From Flavobacteriales bacterium UBA7690 (GTDB taxonomy: Bacteria; Bacteroidota; Bacteroidia; Flavobacteriales_F; PHOS-HE28), in contig DLGQ01000117.1 in NCBI GenBank assembly GCA_002482775.1, positions 1-16,591 on the forward strand: DNA of 16,591 bases. Direction: 5' to 3'. Position numbers and translations under genes: made by a program. This document shows positions 9,601 to 16,016 of this stretch, in pieces. Under the pieces are notes generated by a model. It did not search any database. It worked only from the letters and a program-made list of their open reading frames with translations, and was not told where the DNA came from. Each line of letters opens with the position of its first letter. Position 1 is the first letter of the stretch.

Positions 9601-10272
9601 ATTCAGTTGCACGATGTATTCCCCAGGTTCGGAGAATGCGTGGCTCGTGAGCGGGCCGCTGCTGCTGGTCCCATCATCGAACTCCCATGTGTAGGAGATC
9701 ACATTGAAACCCGCTGCTGCGAAGGATCCGGAACCATCGAACGTTACCTCTTCACCAACACACACCATTGCAGGGACCGCCTCGCTCATTACGGCCACTG
9801 CGGTGGGTCGTTCGCACGGGGTATAACAGGTTATGGAGGCAGCGAAATTCCCCACACCGCTTCCGTTGGAAATGAACTGCACTGTCAAACAACCACTCGT
9901 GTTGAACGTGGTGGCCGAAACGATCAAGGTCTGGAGGTCCGTGCCGGTATAATCTCCTAATGACGTGGCACTGGTGTTATCTCCATCGAAGATCCTGATC
10001 CGATCCGGGTTAGGCCCGGTGGGGCTCAAATTGCAGATGAGCCAATTCAGTGAAATGGCATCTCCAGGGACATCCGGGCAGATGGTAGCTGTATGATTCT
10101 CGTTGTCGCCGTAGTCGCCTGCAGGTCCGCCGGAATCTTGCAATGCTCCGAGACACGTGGATACATCACCCGCGCTGATCAAATGCTCGATCTGGCCATC
10201 CACCCGTTGAAGGGTGAGGAGGGTGGCGAGGCCGAGGATGAACCGCAATGATGATCCTTTGAATACCGTCAT
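6607..10272 (-). CDS. Secreted CUB/PKD/P-domain protein with SprB-like repeats and T9SS type B sorting domain
   Basis: 1221 residues, the only complete paralogue with the DGWNGG module. Signal peptide 1-26 (core FILGLATLLTL, cleavage after VDG or nearby). Domains: CUB-like 38-150; PKD 155-244 (WEFDDG at 196); P-type domain about 290-461 (MEHSYMGDLVL, HQQGGGG); Ig-like end to 530; Ig-like 531-715 interrupted by a DGWNGG module at about 562-660; one LGGTPDAGG repeat 716-797; Ig-like 803-883; SprB-like repeats 886-965 and 970-1042 (first ends DENGC, then EP); PKD-like 1044-1125; type B sorting domain 1129-1221 with IPNTFTPDGD, FDRWGKIVF and GHVTLLK. Predicted path: Sec export, then T9SS release to the surface or medium. 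It is first in the three-paralogue tandem, starting about 110 bases after the terminator of the upstream operon. Many paired cysteines fit an extracellular protein. No enzymatic domain is recognised. Confidence 0.93.
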   Translation of the reverse strand: MTVFKGSSLRFILGLATLLTLQRVDGQIEHLISAGDVSTCLGALQDSGGPAGDYGDNENHTATICPDVPGDAISLNWLICNLSPTGPNPDRIRIFDGDNTSATSLGDYTGTDLQTLIVSATTFNTSGCLTVQFISNGSGVGNFAASITCYTPCERPTAVAVMSEAVPAMVCVGEEVTFDGSGSFAAAGFNVISYTWEFDDGTSSSGPLTSHAFSEPGEYIVQLNLVDDNDCVNSNVVDLQVLVSTTPHFAGTTESLVSCIGATTEFSAVVTPVTWTGLPDPNLGSGVYLPDDVGLPFVSQLEFTQFDPGQELVDANDILSICVDMEHSYMGDLVLQVICPNGQSMFLHQQGGGGTFLGSPNDLDDDDAPVQGVCWNYCWTPSATNGTWEENSEFGATPNVMPSGEDVSGDALVPGTYEPITPFSALEGCPLNGTWTYQSTDFFGADNGFICGWSIDFDPSIIPDVTQFTPDPGTSTLDSAGWTGPSLVVDPLNPLVASSTLDTPGTYDYMFSVIDNFGCSYDTTITVTVPDIAVLDAGDPITLCSDPLPLAGEITANGPPANCTFTLTLTDGASDGWNGGASLDVALDGVTTNYTVVNGDELVVMLDVGTGDVIQFDYTAGTIWNNENSFVLTDDTGADVYASPNGPATGTLWTGVIACGGGIPFSFEWTPAAGLDDPTDPGTNVFVTEPTMFYLSTYPTGHPECAVTDSVLVSPDPSIDAGESNIITICANNIPITMLDSLGGTPDAGGTWTNSAGAVIINGEFDPTVDTDDTFTYTLISDAGCAATATLQVTVIPSEDPSCCGIVDAGEDAFSCNLSIALSATRGNTGVGNWTGPAGAIFDNAFDATTIVSMPVGSGGTHMFYWVENDGALCDLIDSVAMTFTDDYTFTPTLADAVCFSYCDGTASLDVSGGNPELDWNYTWSNGDAGTGLNAVDGLCAGEYTLTVRDENGCEDSFDFIIGEPQLLRIDSMASKPVTCSGDCDGQVEIYDAEALEYSFDNGTTWVVDSVKTEVCEGIAQVRIKNLAGCIGTDAIAVNGPPPVVAEFDWWPRPADVEHPHVTFANLSSGSDHFDWNIADLATSNAVTPSYTFNNKVPGVYPVCLIAYNYNECSDTVCYDVEVNDALYTYIPNTFTPDGDNVNDTWWPTANIDVRTDYELLVFDRWGKIVFSTEDPYKSWLGSYQNGGEILKSDVYAYKLLFGIKDSEVRKEIMGHVTLLK

Positions 10273-10376
10273 TGGTTAAAGCGTATTGCTCTTGCTCAAG
10301 TTGCTGAAAGCCCGGTGGATACGATATCGATCGCTTAGAATTTGACTACCCCATGTCATCCTTGGTTGCCTACGCA

Positions 10377-10415
10377 CAAAAATAATGGGCCCGGTGGTTG
10401 ACCGGGCCCATTATT
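10377..10415 (-). terminator. Rho-independent terminator of the sigma/PKD operon
   Basis: A perfect 15-bp inverted repeat (10381-10395 and 10401-10415, arm aataatgggcccggt) with a 5-base loop begins 19 bases after the stop codon at 10435. On the minus strand the stem is followed by a T-rich stretch (TTATTTTTG). The position and T-tract fit termination of the gene ending at 10435. The distal end also reads TATTTTTG, see the separate finding. Confidence 0.85.
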
Positions 10416-10434
10416 CTGCCGTTGGATAGGGGGC

Positions 10435-11682
10435 CTACCGGACCAGCTCCAGCGAACCGTTGTAGGTGCCGCCCAGCTTTTCGCCGTCCTTCATTTCAAC
10501 CATCCACACGTACGTTCCTGGAACACATAGGTCACCACGGTTGGTCACCCGTCCGTTCCATGGACGCTGTGGGTCACCCGTCTCGTAAACCAATTCGCCG
10601 CTTTTGGAATCGAAAATGGACAGGTGGAATTTCACGCCGAGCGTTTTCAAAGCATCTGGCATGAACACATCATCCGTGCCATCGCTGTTCGGGGAGAAAC
10701 TCTTGGGTGCCAACAAGTCGTAGTCCGAATCGATCCGCACGGTCTTCTCGATGTTGTCCACACAGCCTTTCGCATTGGTGACCGTGAGCGCTACATGGTA
10801 CACGCCGGCCTTCTTGTAAACGTGATCCGGATGGGCGACCGTGGAGGTGGCACCATCCCCGAAATCCCACGTATAGGTACGCCCGCCCAAGCTGCGGTTC
10901 TCGAAGTGGACCGAGGGAACCGTGTTCTCGTATTCCTGCTTCAACACATTGAAAGAAGCCTCGGGTGCCTCGTGGATGATGATCCGGTCCGCAGCTGGTT
11001 TGTTGCTGATGTTACCACCTCCCAAAGACGAATGCGAGAGCATCACCTCGAAACTGCCCGCTTTAGCGAACGCGTGGTTAGGTGCCGATTTATTGGAAAA
11101 ACTGCCATCGCCGAAGTTCCACAAGTAGATCCCCTCCTCGGGAAGGTTGTCCACGGCGAATTCGATCAATGTACCTGGGCAGCCTTCGGTGATATTGGCC
11201 CGTACAGCTGGCGCTCCGCTGCTGGTCGGTTCTGCAGCTTTCGGTGGGGCAGAAGGGAGGCGTTCACTGCGGACCTCGCTACGCGTGGAAGGATCTCGAA
11301 CAACAACGGCTTCGTTCAAAATGTCCGAAGAAGGTGGTACAACAGCAGACCCGGGTTCTGCTCCGCTAGGAACGATAGTCACCACAGTTGTGGGCTTTTC
11401 AGAATGTTCCGTTGAAACCTGGGCTACAGCGATGCCGCGGTTCTTATCCCCATTGGGCAACTCGGGCCGCATCAGCACGGTAAAGCTGCTTGCCGCCGCC
11501 AACGAACCGCCTAGCAACAGGGCGTACAGACCCGATCGCGACACACGGCCGTGGCCGCTGCCTTGATCGAGCGAACGCTCCAACTGAGCCCAGTCGGCTG
11601 AGTTGTACGGGACCTCATAAGGCTCCAAGGAGTCCTTTACCGACCGTTCGAATCCACTCAAACCATTCATGTTCATTACCAT
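10435..11682 (-). CDS. Membrane-anchored PKD protein with T9SS-CTD-like end, putative anti-sigma partner
   Basis: 415 residues from an ATG that overlaps the sigma-factor stop (TAATG); starts two and four codons later are possible. Layout: cytoplasmic head 1-50 with FERSVKDSLEPYEVPYNSADW and LERSL, resembling the short motif (F..L..yE.P...W..l...L) at the start of putative anti-sigma proteins in Bacteroidota; one membrane helix 51-71 (GLYALLLGGSLAAASSFTVL); Pro/Ser/Thr/Ala-rich periplasmic linker 72-160; PKD 161-237 (WNFGDG); PKD 241-317 (WDFGDG, GVYHVALTVTNAKGC); and a C-terminal domain 323-415 that follows the type B T9SS sorting-domain pattern (SFSPNSDGTDDVF, IFD, PWNGR, GTYVW). The signature RWG is replaced by SKSG and the usual GHVTLL ending by GSLELVR. 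There is no cleavable signal peptide, so the protein is probably held in the inner membrane with its domains in the periplasm. Inferred role: transmits a periplasmic or surface state to the sigma factor. Sensing and binding are untested. Confidence 0.88.
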   Translation of the reverse strand: MVMNMNGLSGFERSVKDSLEPYEVPYNSADWAQLERSLDQGSGHGRVSRSGLYALLLGGSLAAASSFTVLMRPELPNGDKNRGIAVAQVSTEHSEKPTTVVTIVPSGAEPGSAVVPPSSDILNEAVVVRDPSTRSEVRSERLPSAPPKAAEPTSSGAPAVRANITEGCPGTLIEFAVDNLPEEGIYLWNFGDGSFSNKSAPNHAFAKAGSFEVMLSHSSLGGGNISNKPAADRIIIHEAPEASFNVLKQEYENTVPSVHFENRSLGGRTYTWDFGDGATSTVAHPDHVYKKAGVYHVALTVTNAKGCVDNIEKTVRIDSDYDLLAPKSFSPNSDGTDDVFMPDALKTLGVKFHLSIFDSKSGELVYETGDPQRPWNGRVTNRGDLCVPGTYVWMVEMKDGEKLGGTYNGSLELVR

Positions 11683-12263
11683 TAACGGAGCTTATGCTCC
11701 TTGGTCAATAGTTTCTTCAGATTGTGCTTCGCCTTGGCCAAATTGCTCTTGGAGGTGCCGATGTTGATACCCAACATGTCCGCGATCTCCTTGTGCGTCA
11801 ACTCTTCGAAAACATATAGGTTGAACACCGTCCTGTAAGCTGGCGTCAACTTCTGCATCGCATTGATGATATCCGCAGGCTTCAGGTCCAGAATGTCCTC
11901 ACTTTCTTCCTCAGCCAGGATGTCCTCTTCATCTTGATCGCCGAAGTCCTCTATGCTACGTTCTTCACCCAACAGCAGGTAGGAATTCTTGGTCCTGCGG
12001 AAATGATCGATCGCGGTGTTCACCATGATCCGGCGGATCCAACCTTCGAAAGAGCCCGCTCGATTGAACTTGTCCACGCTGCGGAAGACCTTGATGAAGC
12101 CGTCTTGCAGGATATCCTTGGCTTGGTCCGCGTTCTTGGTGTAACGCAGGCAAACGGCCATCATCTTACCATAGAAAAGCTCGTAGACACGCTGTTGCGC
12201 ACGACGCTCCTCTTTCAGGCAGCCATCGATCAACTCCGCGTACGTACCATCGGGCCCTTCCAT
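11682..12263 (-). CDS. ECF-type RNA polymerase sigma factor
   Basis: 193 residues from the ATG at 12263. Region 2 spans about 22-91 (AQQRVYELFYGKMMAVCLRY, DILQDGFIKVF, FEGWIRRIMVNTAIDHFRR). An acidic linker 105-128 (DFGDQDEEDILAEEESED) follows, then region 4 at about 134-188 (LTPAYRTVFNLYVFEELTHKEIADMLGI, helix-turn-helix, ending SNLAKAKHNLKKLL). This is the standard two-domain layout of the small sigma-70 factors common in Bacteroidota. In-frame ATGs at 12335 and 12356 are possible, adding 24 or 31 residues unlike the family core. The frame even stays open to 13421, but that stretch is antisense to mdh and should not be annotated as protein. The next gene overlaps its stop codon, so translation of the pair is likely coupled. 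Targets are unknown; the adjacent T9SS cargo genes are candidates. Confidence 0.93.
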   Translation of the reverse strand: MEGPDGTYAELIDGCLKEERRAQQRVYELFYGKMMAVCLRYTKNADQAKDILQDGFIKVFRSVDKFNRAGSFEGWIRRIMVNTAIDHFRRTKNSYLLLGEERSIEDFGDQDEEDILAEEESEDILDLKPADIINAMQKLTPAYRTVFNLYVFEELTHKEIADMLGINIGTSKSNLAKAKHNLKKLLTKEHKLR

Positions 12264-12545
12264 TCCTACCCATGTGGGTACGAGACGGAGGGGTGTCCGT
12301 TCGGTTGCCGGTTTGTTCGGGGCGGACCGCAGCATTTGAGCGGGTAAGATAGCCATGCTTTGGAAAGAAGACGCGATCGGCCCAAAAGGATGCCTCTCGT
12401 TCCCCTTCTTCGTTCGGAGCTTTCCTTGGGGACCTACCGCGCCACGGCCCGACCACCGTTGGTGGATCATGGCTACTTTCGCACCGTCATCCAGCAGAAT
12501 TCTCATCTGGCATGACGAAAAACCCGATCCAACCCCGTATCCGAT

Positions 12546-13484
12546 ATGAAAGTCACTGTTGTTGGGGCCGGTAATGTGGGCGCTACCTGCGCCGACGCCG
12601 TGGCCCGTTGGGAACTCGCCAACGAAGTGGTCCTCTTGGACATCAAAGAAGGTTTCGCCGAGGGCAAAGCCCTGGACATCTGGCAGACCGCCCCGATCAA
12701 TTTGTTCGACTCGCGCGTAGTGGGTAGCACGAACGATTACAGCAAGACCGCCAACAGCGATGTGGTGGTGATCACCAGCGGCCTCCCGCGTAAACCCGGT
12801 ATGAGCCGCGATGACCTGATCGCCACCAATGCGGCGATCGTGAAGAGCGTTACCGAGAACGTGGTCAAGCACAGCCCGAACTGTATCATCATCGTGGTGA
12901 GCAACCCGCTGGACGTGATGACCTACTGCGCCTTCGTGAACAGCAAGTTCCCTGCGAACCGCGTATTCGGCATGGCCGGTATTTTGGACACCGCACGCTA
13001 CCGGGCCTTCTTGGCGACCGAACTCGGCGTCAGCCCGAAGGATATCCAGGCCGTGCTCATGGGTGGCCACGGCGACACCATGGTACCACTGCCACGCTAC
13101 ACCACCGTTGGTGGCATCCCTGTTACGGAGCTTATCGCGAAGGACAAGCTGGACGCCATCGTGGAGCGCACCAAGAAGGGTGGCGGAGAGATCGTTAACC
13201 TGCTGGGCACTAGCGCTTGGTACGCACCGGGCACTGCGGCTGCACAAATGGTGGAAGCCATCGTGCGCGACCAGAAGCGTATTTTCCCGTGCTGCGTTTG
13301 GTTGCAGGGTGAATATGGCCTGAAGGATATCTACATGGGTGCTCCGGTTGTGCTTGGCCGCAACGGCGTGGAGCGCATCATCGAACTGAAACTGGACAAG
13401 GATGAAATGGCCCTCTGCCAAGCCAGCGCCAAAGCCGTGAAAGAGGTGATGGAGGTGATGGATAAGATGAACGTGACAGCCTGA
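12546..13484 (+). CDS. mdh: Malate dehydrogenase (LDH-like, NAD-dependent)
   Basis: 312 residues, full length for LDH-like malate dehydrogenases, which interconvert malate and oxaloacetate with NAD in the TCA cycle, in the cytoplasm. Visible: Rossmann dinucleotide motif GAGNVG (7-12); Asp32 closing strand beta2, as expected for NAD rather than NADP; Arg82 and Arg88 in the SGLPRKPGMSRDDL loop, where Arg82 at the position of LDH Gln102 specifies oxaloacetate over pyruvate; Asn120 (SNPLDVMTY); Asp148 and Arg151 (GILDTARYR); and the catalytic His175 (GGHGDT). Every key residue is present. It stands alone: the sigma factor is divergent on its left and the FG-GAP gene converges on its right. The left spacer (12264-12545) contains no promoter I can defend. 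There is no Shine-Dalgarno site, as is usual in this phylum. Confidence 0.97.
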   Translation: MKVTVVGAGNVGATCADAVARWELANEVVLLDIKEGFAEGKALDIWQTAPINLFDSRVVGSTNDYSKTANSDVVVITSGLPRKPGMSRDDLIATNAAIVKSVTENVVKHSPNCIIIVVSNPLDVMTYCAFVNSKFPANRVFGMAGILDTARYRAFLATELGVSPKDIQAVLMGGHGDTMVPLPRYTTVGGIPVTELIAKDKLDAIVERTKKGGGEIVNLLGTSAWYAPGTAAAQMVEAIVRDQKRIFPCCVWLQGEYGLKDIYMGAPVVLGRNGVERIIELKLDKDEMALCQASAKAVKEVMEVMDKMNVTA

Positions 13485-13499
13485 TCCGAGGTCTATATC

Positions 13500-13543
13500 G
13501 CAATGCAGAACGGCGTCCTCTTGGGGACGCCGTTCTGCATTGC
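13500..13543. terminator. Long perfect hairpin between convergent genes
   Basis: A 19-bp perfect inverted repeat (arms 13500-13518 and 13525-13543, arm gcaatgcagaacggcgtcc) with a 6-base loop lies 15 bases after the mdh stop and 11 bases past the end of the convergent gene ending at 13555. It has no clear T-tract on either strand. Its place between convergent genes suggests a shared bidirectional terminator or a 3'-end stabilising structure. Confidence 0.7.
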
Positions 13544-13554
13544 GGCCATCGTGA

Positions 13555-15825
13555 TCAGCGGGAGCCGCCGCTCAACATCACCCGCACCGGTCGGCTCCTG
13601 ATGCCCGGACCTTCGCAGCGTATGGAGTAGATACCATCGGCGTGGCCGCCTAGTTCTAAGATGATATGCGTGCTGGTCACTGCGCGCTCAAGTATCAATT
13701 GGCCCAAGGTGTTCCGTACCGTTATCCGGCTGCCCGGAGGCACTTCAGTACCTAGGTCGATCTCCACCCGGCCGGTGCTTGGGTTAGGGTATGTGAAAAG
13801 TGTGGCGTCGTACGCTTCTTCACGCACCCCGGAGGGTGCATCGCTGCGCCAGAAGGAAAGGCCGCCACGGAAATTGCCGATCACGAAGTCCGCGATGCCG
13901 TCACCTGTGAAGTCGTGCGCCGCCAACCCGGTGCGGGTACCTTCCCTCAGGTCCAGGTAGCTCTCGTCTTCCAGCGTCCACGCGCTGGTCGGGTTCCAGT
14001 CCGGACTTGAATAGTGCCACAGCGTGCCTGTCTCAGAAGCCACTAGGAATTGCCGTGTACCGTCTTCACTGCTGAAGAAGACAGGCACTGAGAAGCCTGA
14101 GCCGAACTCCGTGGTGGTGCGAGCGAACCCGAGTGAATCCGTGACTATGGTCCAGCTAGGAGACGCTGCCGTACCATCGTTGTGCAAGTAGTTCAGGTTC
14201 CCGTTCTGCTCTCCGACGACCAGGTCCATAAGGCCATCCTCATCAAAGTCCACGAAATGGGGGGTTATCTGGCGGCCCAGGTCGATCACAGTCCCAGAAC
14301 CATAGGCCACGTTCGGCTGTGTCAGCTGGAATTCAGCCACGGAGCCCGTTGCGATGTTCGTGTAGGAATGCATCCTCCCCTCAAGATCGCCGATGTACAT
14401 GTCCTGGTCACCATCGCCGTCCAGGTCGGCGAACGCCGGGTACATGGAGGTGCCGATCCCGCTCGTACTCAGGTTCATGTAGTCGTCCGTCACCACTTCG
14501 AAAGCTGGCTCCGTTGGCGTGCCCACATTCGCAAGCAACATCAATTTGCCGATATAGTCTCCCGATGGGTCGAAGTAGCCGTCGTTGGCCACCACCAGGT
14601 CCATCAGTCCATCGCGGTTGTGGTCGAAAGCGACCGGGTACGCGCCCTGGCCCACCTCGATCATCCGGCTTTGGAAAAGATCCTCCTGTTGGAATTCGAA
14701 GTTCGGAGCACTATCGCTTCCGGTGTTCTGGAAGTACCAGACCCCTTTATAGTTCTGGGCCAATGAACGGGAATTCGGGCAGACCAGCAGATCGTGGTCC
14801 CCGTCGTCATCCACATCCAAATGGAATCCCACAGGGAAGACCGGTAGGTCGATCGGCACATCATCCGTGGGGAAATCGGCTTCGAAGGAGGTCATGTGCG
14901 AATCGTCCACCGTTCCACCGTTGTACAAGGCGACCAGGTTGGCGTAGGAGATGTCGCCCAGGAGCAGGTCCATAACCCCGTCGCCGTTCAGATCTATAGG
15001 CGTGACGGTACTTCCTGTATGTGCACGGGCATCCTGTGTGCCTTCCAAGGTGCCTTCATGCGTTGGCTCGGTGCCCATTTCCGGGTTCGGGATCTGGAAC
15101 GGGCAGGCAGCGTTCAAGGTGATGGCATTCGTAGCCGCACTTTCCGCGAAGCGCCCCCAACAGGCGTTCCGCATCACGAAGTCCAAACTGTCGCACGTAC
15201 CGTATTCCTCCATGCTCTGGTTCTTGTAGTACTGCACGTAAGAACCAAGCTGAGCGAAAGTGAGCACGTCCAGATCACCGTCCCCGTCCACATCAGCCAA
15301 GCCGGGAAGGTCTTCCGACGAGATGAACAGGTTGACGATCTGCGATGATCCATCCGTGAACACGTATTCACAGTTCACGCGGAATTTCAGCAACTCGAAA
15401 GAGAGCGTATTGCCTTCGGAAGTGTTGCGGTACACGGAGAAACCGGCTTGGGAGTAAGTGAAGATGTCCTCTTTACCATCGCAGTCGTAGTCCCGGAAAA
15501 GGGCCCAGTCGTGCAACTCACGGAACGGCCATACTTCGTCGAAGTCCCGCGTGATCGTGTAGGTGCCGGTGCCTCCACCGGGCGTGTTCAGCAAGGTGAT
15601 CAACCGGTTATCCGTGCGGTCGAAGAAGACCATGTCCTTCAAGCCGTCCAGGTCCAGGTCTATCCGGCTGATCTGCGGGTAGTTCAACCCTCCAGCCCAC
15701 GCCAGGTCCAGGTCATTGCCCTGCCGCGTAACGGCGATGTTCTTATCGAAATGAAGGTCTGGCTGGGCCAGCATGGCCAATGGCGATAACAGGAGGGTGG
15801 CCAGGACGAGGCCTGAGCGGTTCAT
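13555..15825 (-). CDS. Secreted FG-GAP/VCBS beta-propeller protein with T9SS type A sorting domain
   Basis: 756 residues from the ATG at 15825, which gives a clean signal peptide (MNRSGLVLATLLLSPLAMLA, cleavage before QPD). An ATG two codons upstream (15831) is equally usable; the frame is open to 15957, but the added residues precede the signal. Nine calcium-binding loops of the type DxDxDGxxD are seen at about 56, 112, 178, 278, 337, 401, 467, 526 and 638. Most are about 60 residues apart, as in propeller blades of the FG-GAP/VCBS family. A tenth, degenerate blade lies near 581-603 (SSEDGTRQFLVASETG). The C-terminus (about 677-756) is a type A T9SS sorting domain: YPNPSTGRVEIDL, RNTLGQLI, GIYSIRC, then a basic end. 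Predicted secreted or surface-attached after Sec and T9SS export. Such propellers often bind proteins or sugars, but the ligand is unknown. It is divergent from secDF. Confidence 0.94.
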   Translation of the reverse strand: MNRSGLVLATLLLSPLAMLAQPDLHFDKNIAVTRQGNDLDLAWAGGLNYPQISRIDLDLDGLKDMVFFDRTDNRLITLLNTPGGGTGTYTITRDFDEVWPFRELHDWALFRDYDCDGKEDIFTYSQAGFSVYRNTSEGNTLSFELLKFRVNCEYVFTDGSSQIVNLFISSEDLPGLADVDGDGDLDVLTFAQLGSYVQYYKNQSMEEYGTCDSLDFVMRNACWGRFAESAATNAITLNAACPFQIPNPEMGTEPTHEGTLEGTQDARAHTGSTVTPIDLNGDGVMDLLLGDISYANLVALYNGGTVDDSHMTSFEADFPTDDVPIDLPVFPVGFHLDVDDDGDHDLLVCPNSRSLAQNYKGVWYFQNTGSDSAPNFEFQQEDLFQSRMIEVGQGAYPVAFDHNRDGLMDLVVANDGYFDPSGDYIGKLMLLANVGTPTEPAFEVVTDDYMNLSTSGIGTSMYPAFADLDGDGDQDMYIGDLEGRMHSYTNIATGSVAEFQLTQPNVAYGSGTVIDLGRQITPHFVDFDEDGLMDLVVGEQNGNLNYLHNDGTAASPSWTIVTDSLGFARTTTEFGSGFSVPVFFSSEDGTRQFLVASETGTLWHYSSPDWNPTSAWTLEDESYLDLREGTRTGLAAHDFTGDGIADFVIGNFRGGLSFWRSDAPSGVREEAYDATLFTYPNPSTGRVEIDLGTEVPPGSRITVRNTLGQLILERAVTSTHIILELGGHADGIYSIRCEGPGIRSRPVRVMLSGGSR

Positions 15826-15960
15826 GCACATGGTACGCAAAGGTGATGCAGGGAGGGCTTTCCAGTTGATCCCACTTAACGCTGTTCGTGCAAACCTGAT
15901 CGTTGGAAAGGCCATTTCCCCAGCCCCAACGCGGCCTGCAAGAGGCTTCGGGACCAAGGC

Positions 15961-15990
15961 TTTCCGCGAAGGGGAACAACGCTATATTTG
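15961..15990 (+). promoter_or_regulatory. Candidate promoter of secDF
   Basis: TATATTTG at 15983-15990 matches the Bacteroidota -7 consensus TAnnTTTG exactly. A TTT (15961-15963) lies 19 bases upstream where TTG is expected for the -33 element. The match would place transcription start roughly 20 bases before the secDF ATG. Confidence 0.55.
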
Positions 15991-16016
15991 CCGCCTCTTT
16001 AGAAAAACCATCGGTC

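Noticed and set aside
12345..12352. TATCTTAC on the minus strand before the sigma factor, followed by CCGC as in the secDF promoter region
   Set aside because: Two mismatches to TAnnTTTG and no -33 TTG at the right distance; also within a possible upstream start of the gene. Too weak to list.
12457..12481. Possible mdh promoter (TTG at 12459 and TACTTTCG at 12474)
   Set aside because: The spacing of 12 bases is far from the usual 19-20, and the -7 element has a mismatch.
14182..14975. Overlapping plus-strand open frames of 194 and 218 codons
   Set aside because: Both are opposite the FG-GAP gene; the repeated GAC/GAT calcium loops generate long antisense frames rich in His, Val or Pro and Arg.
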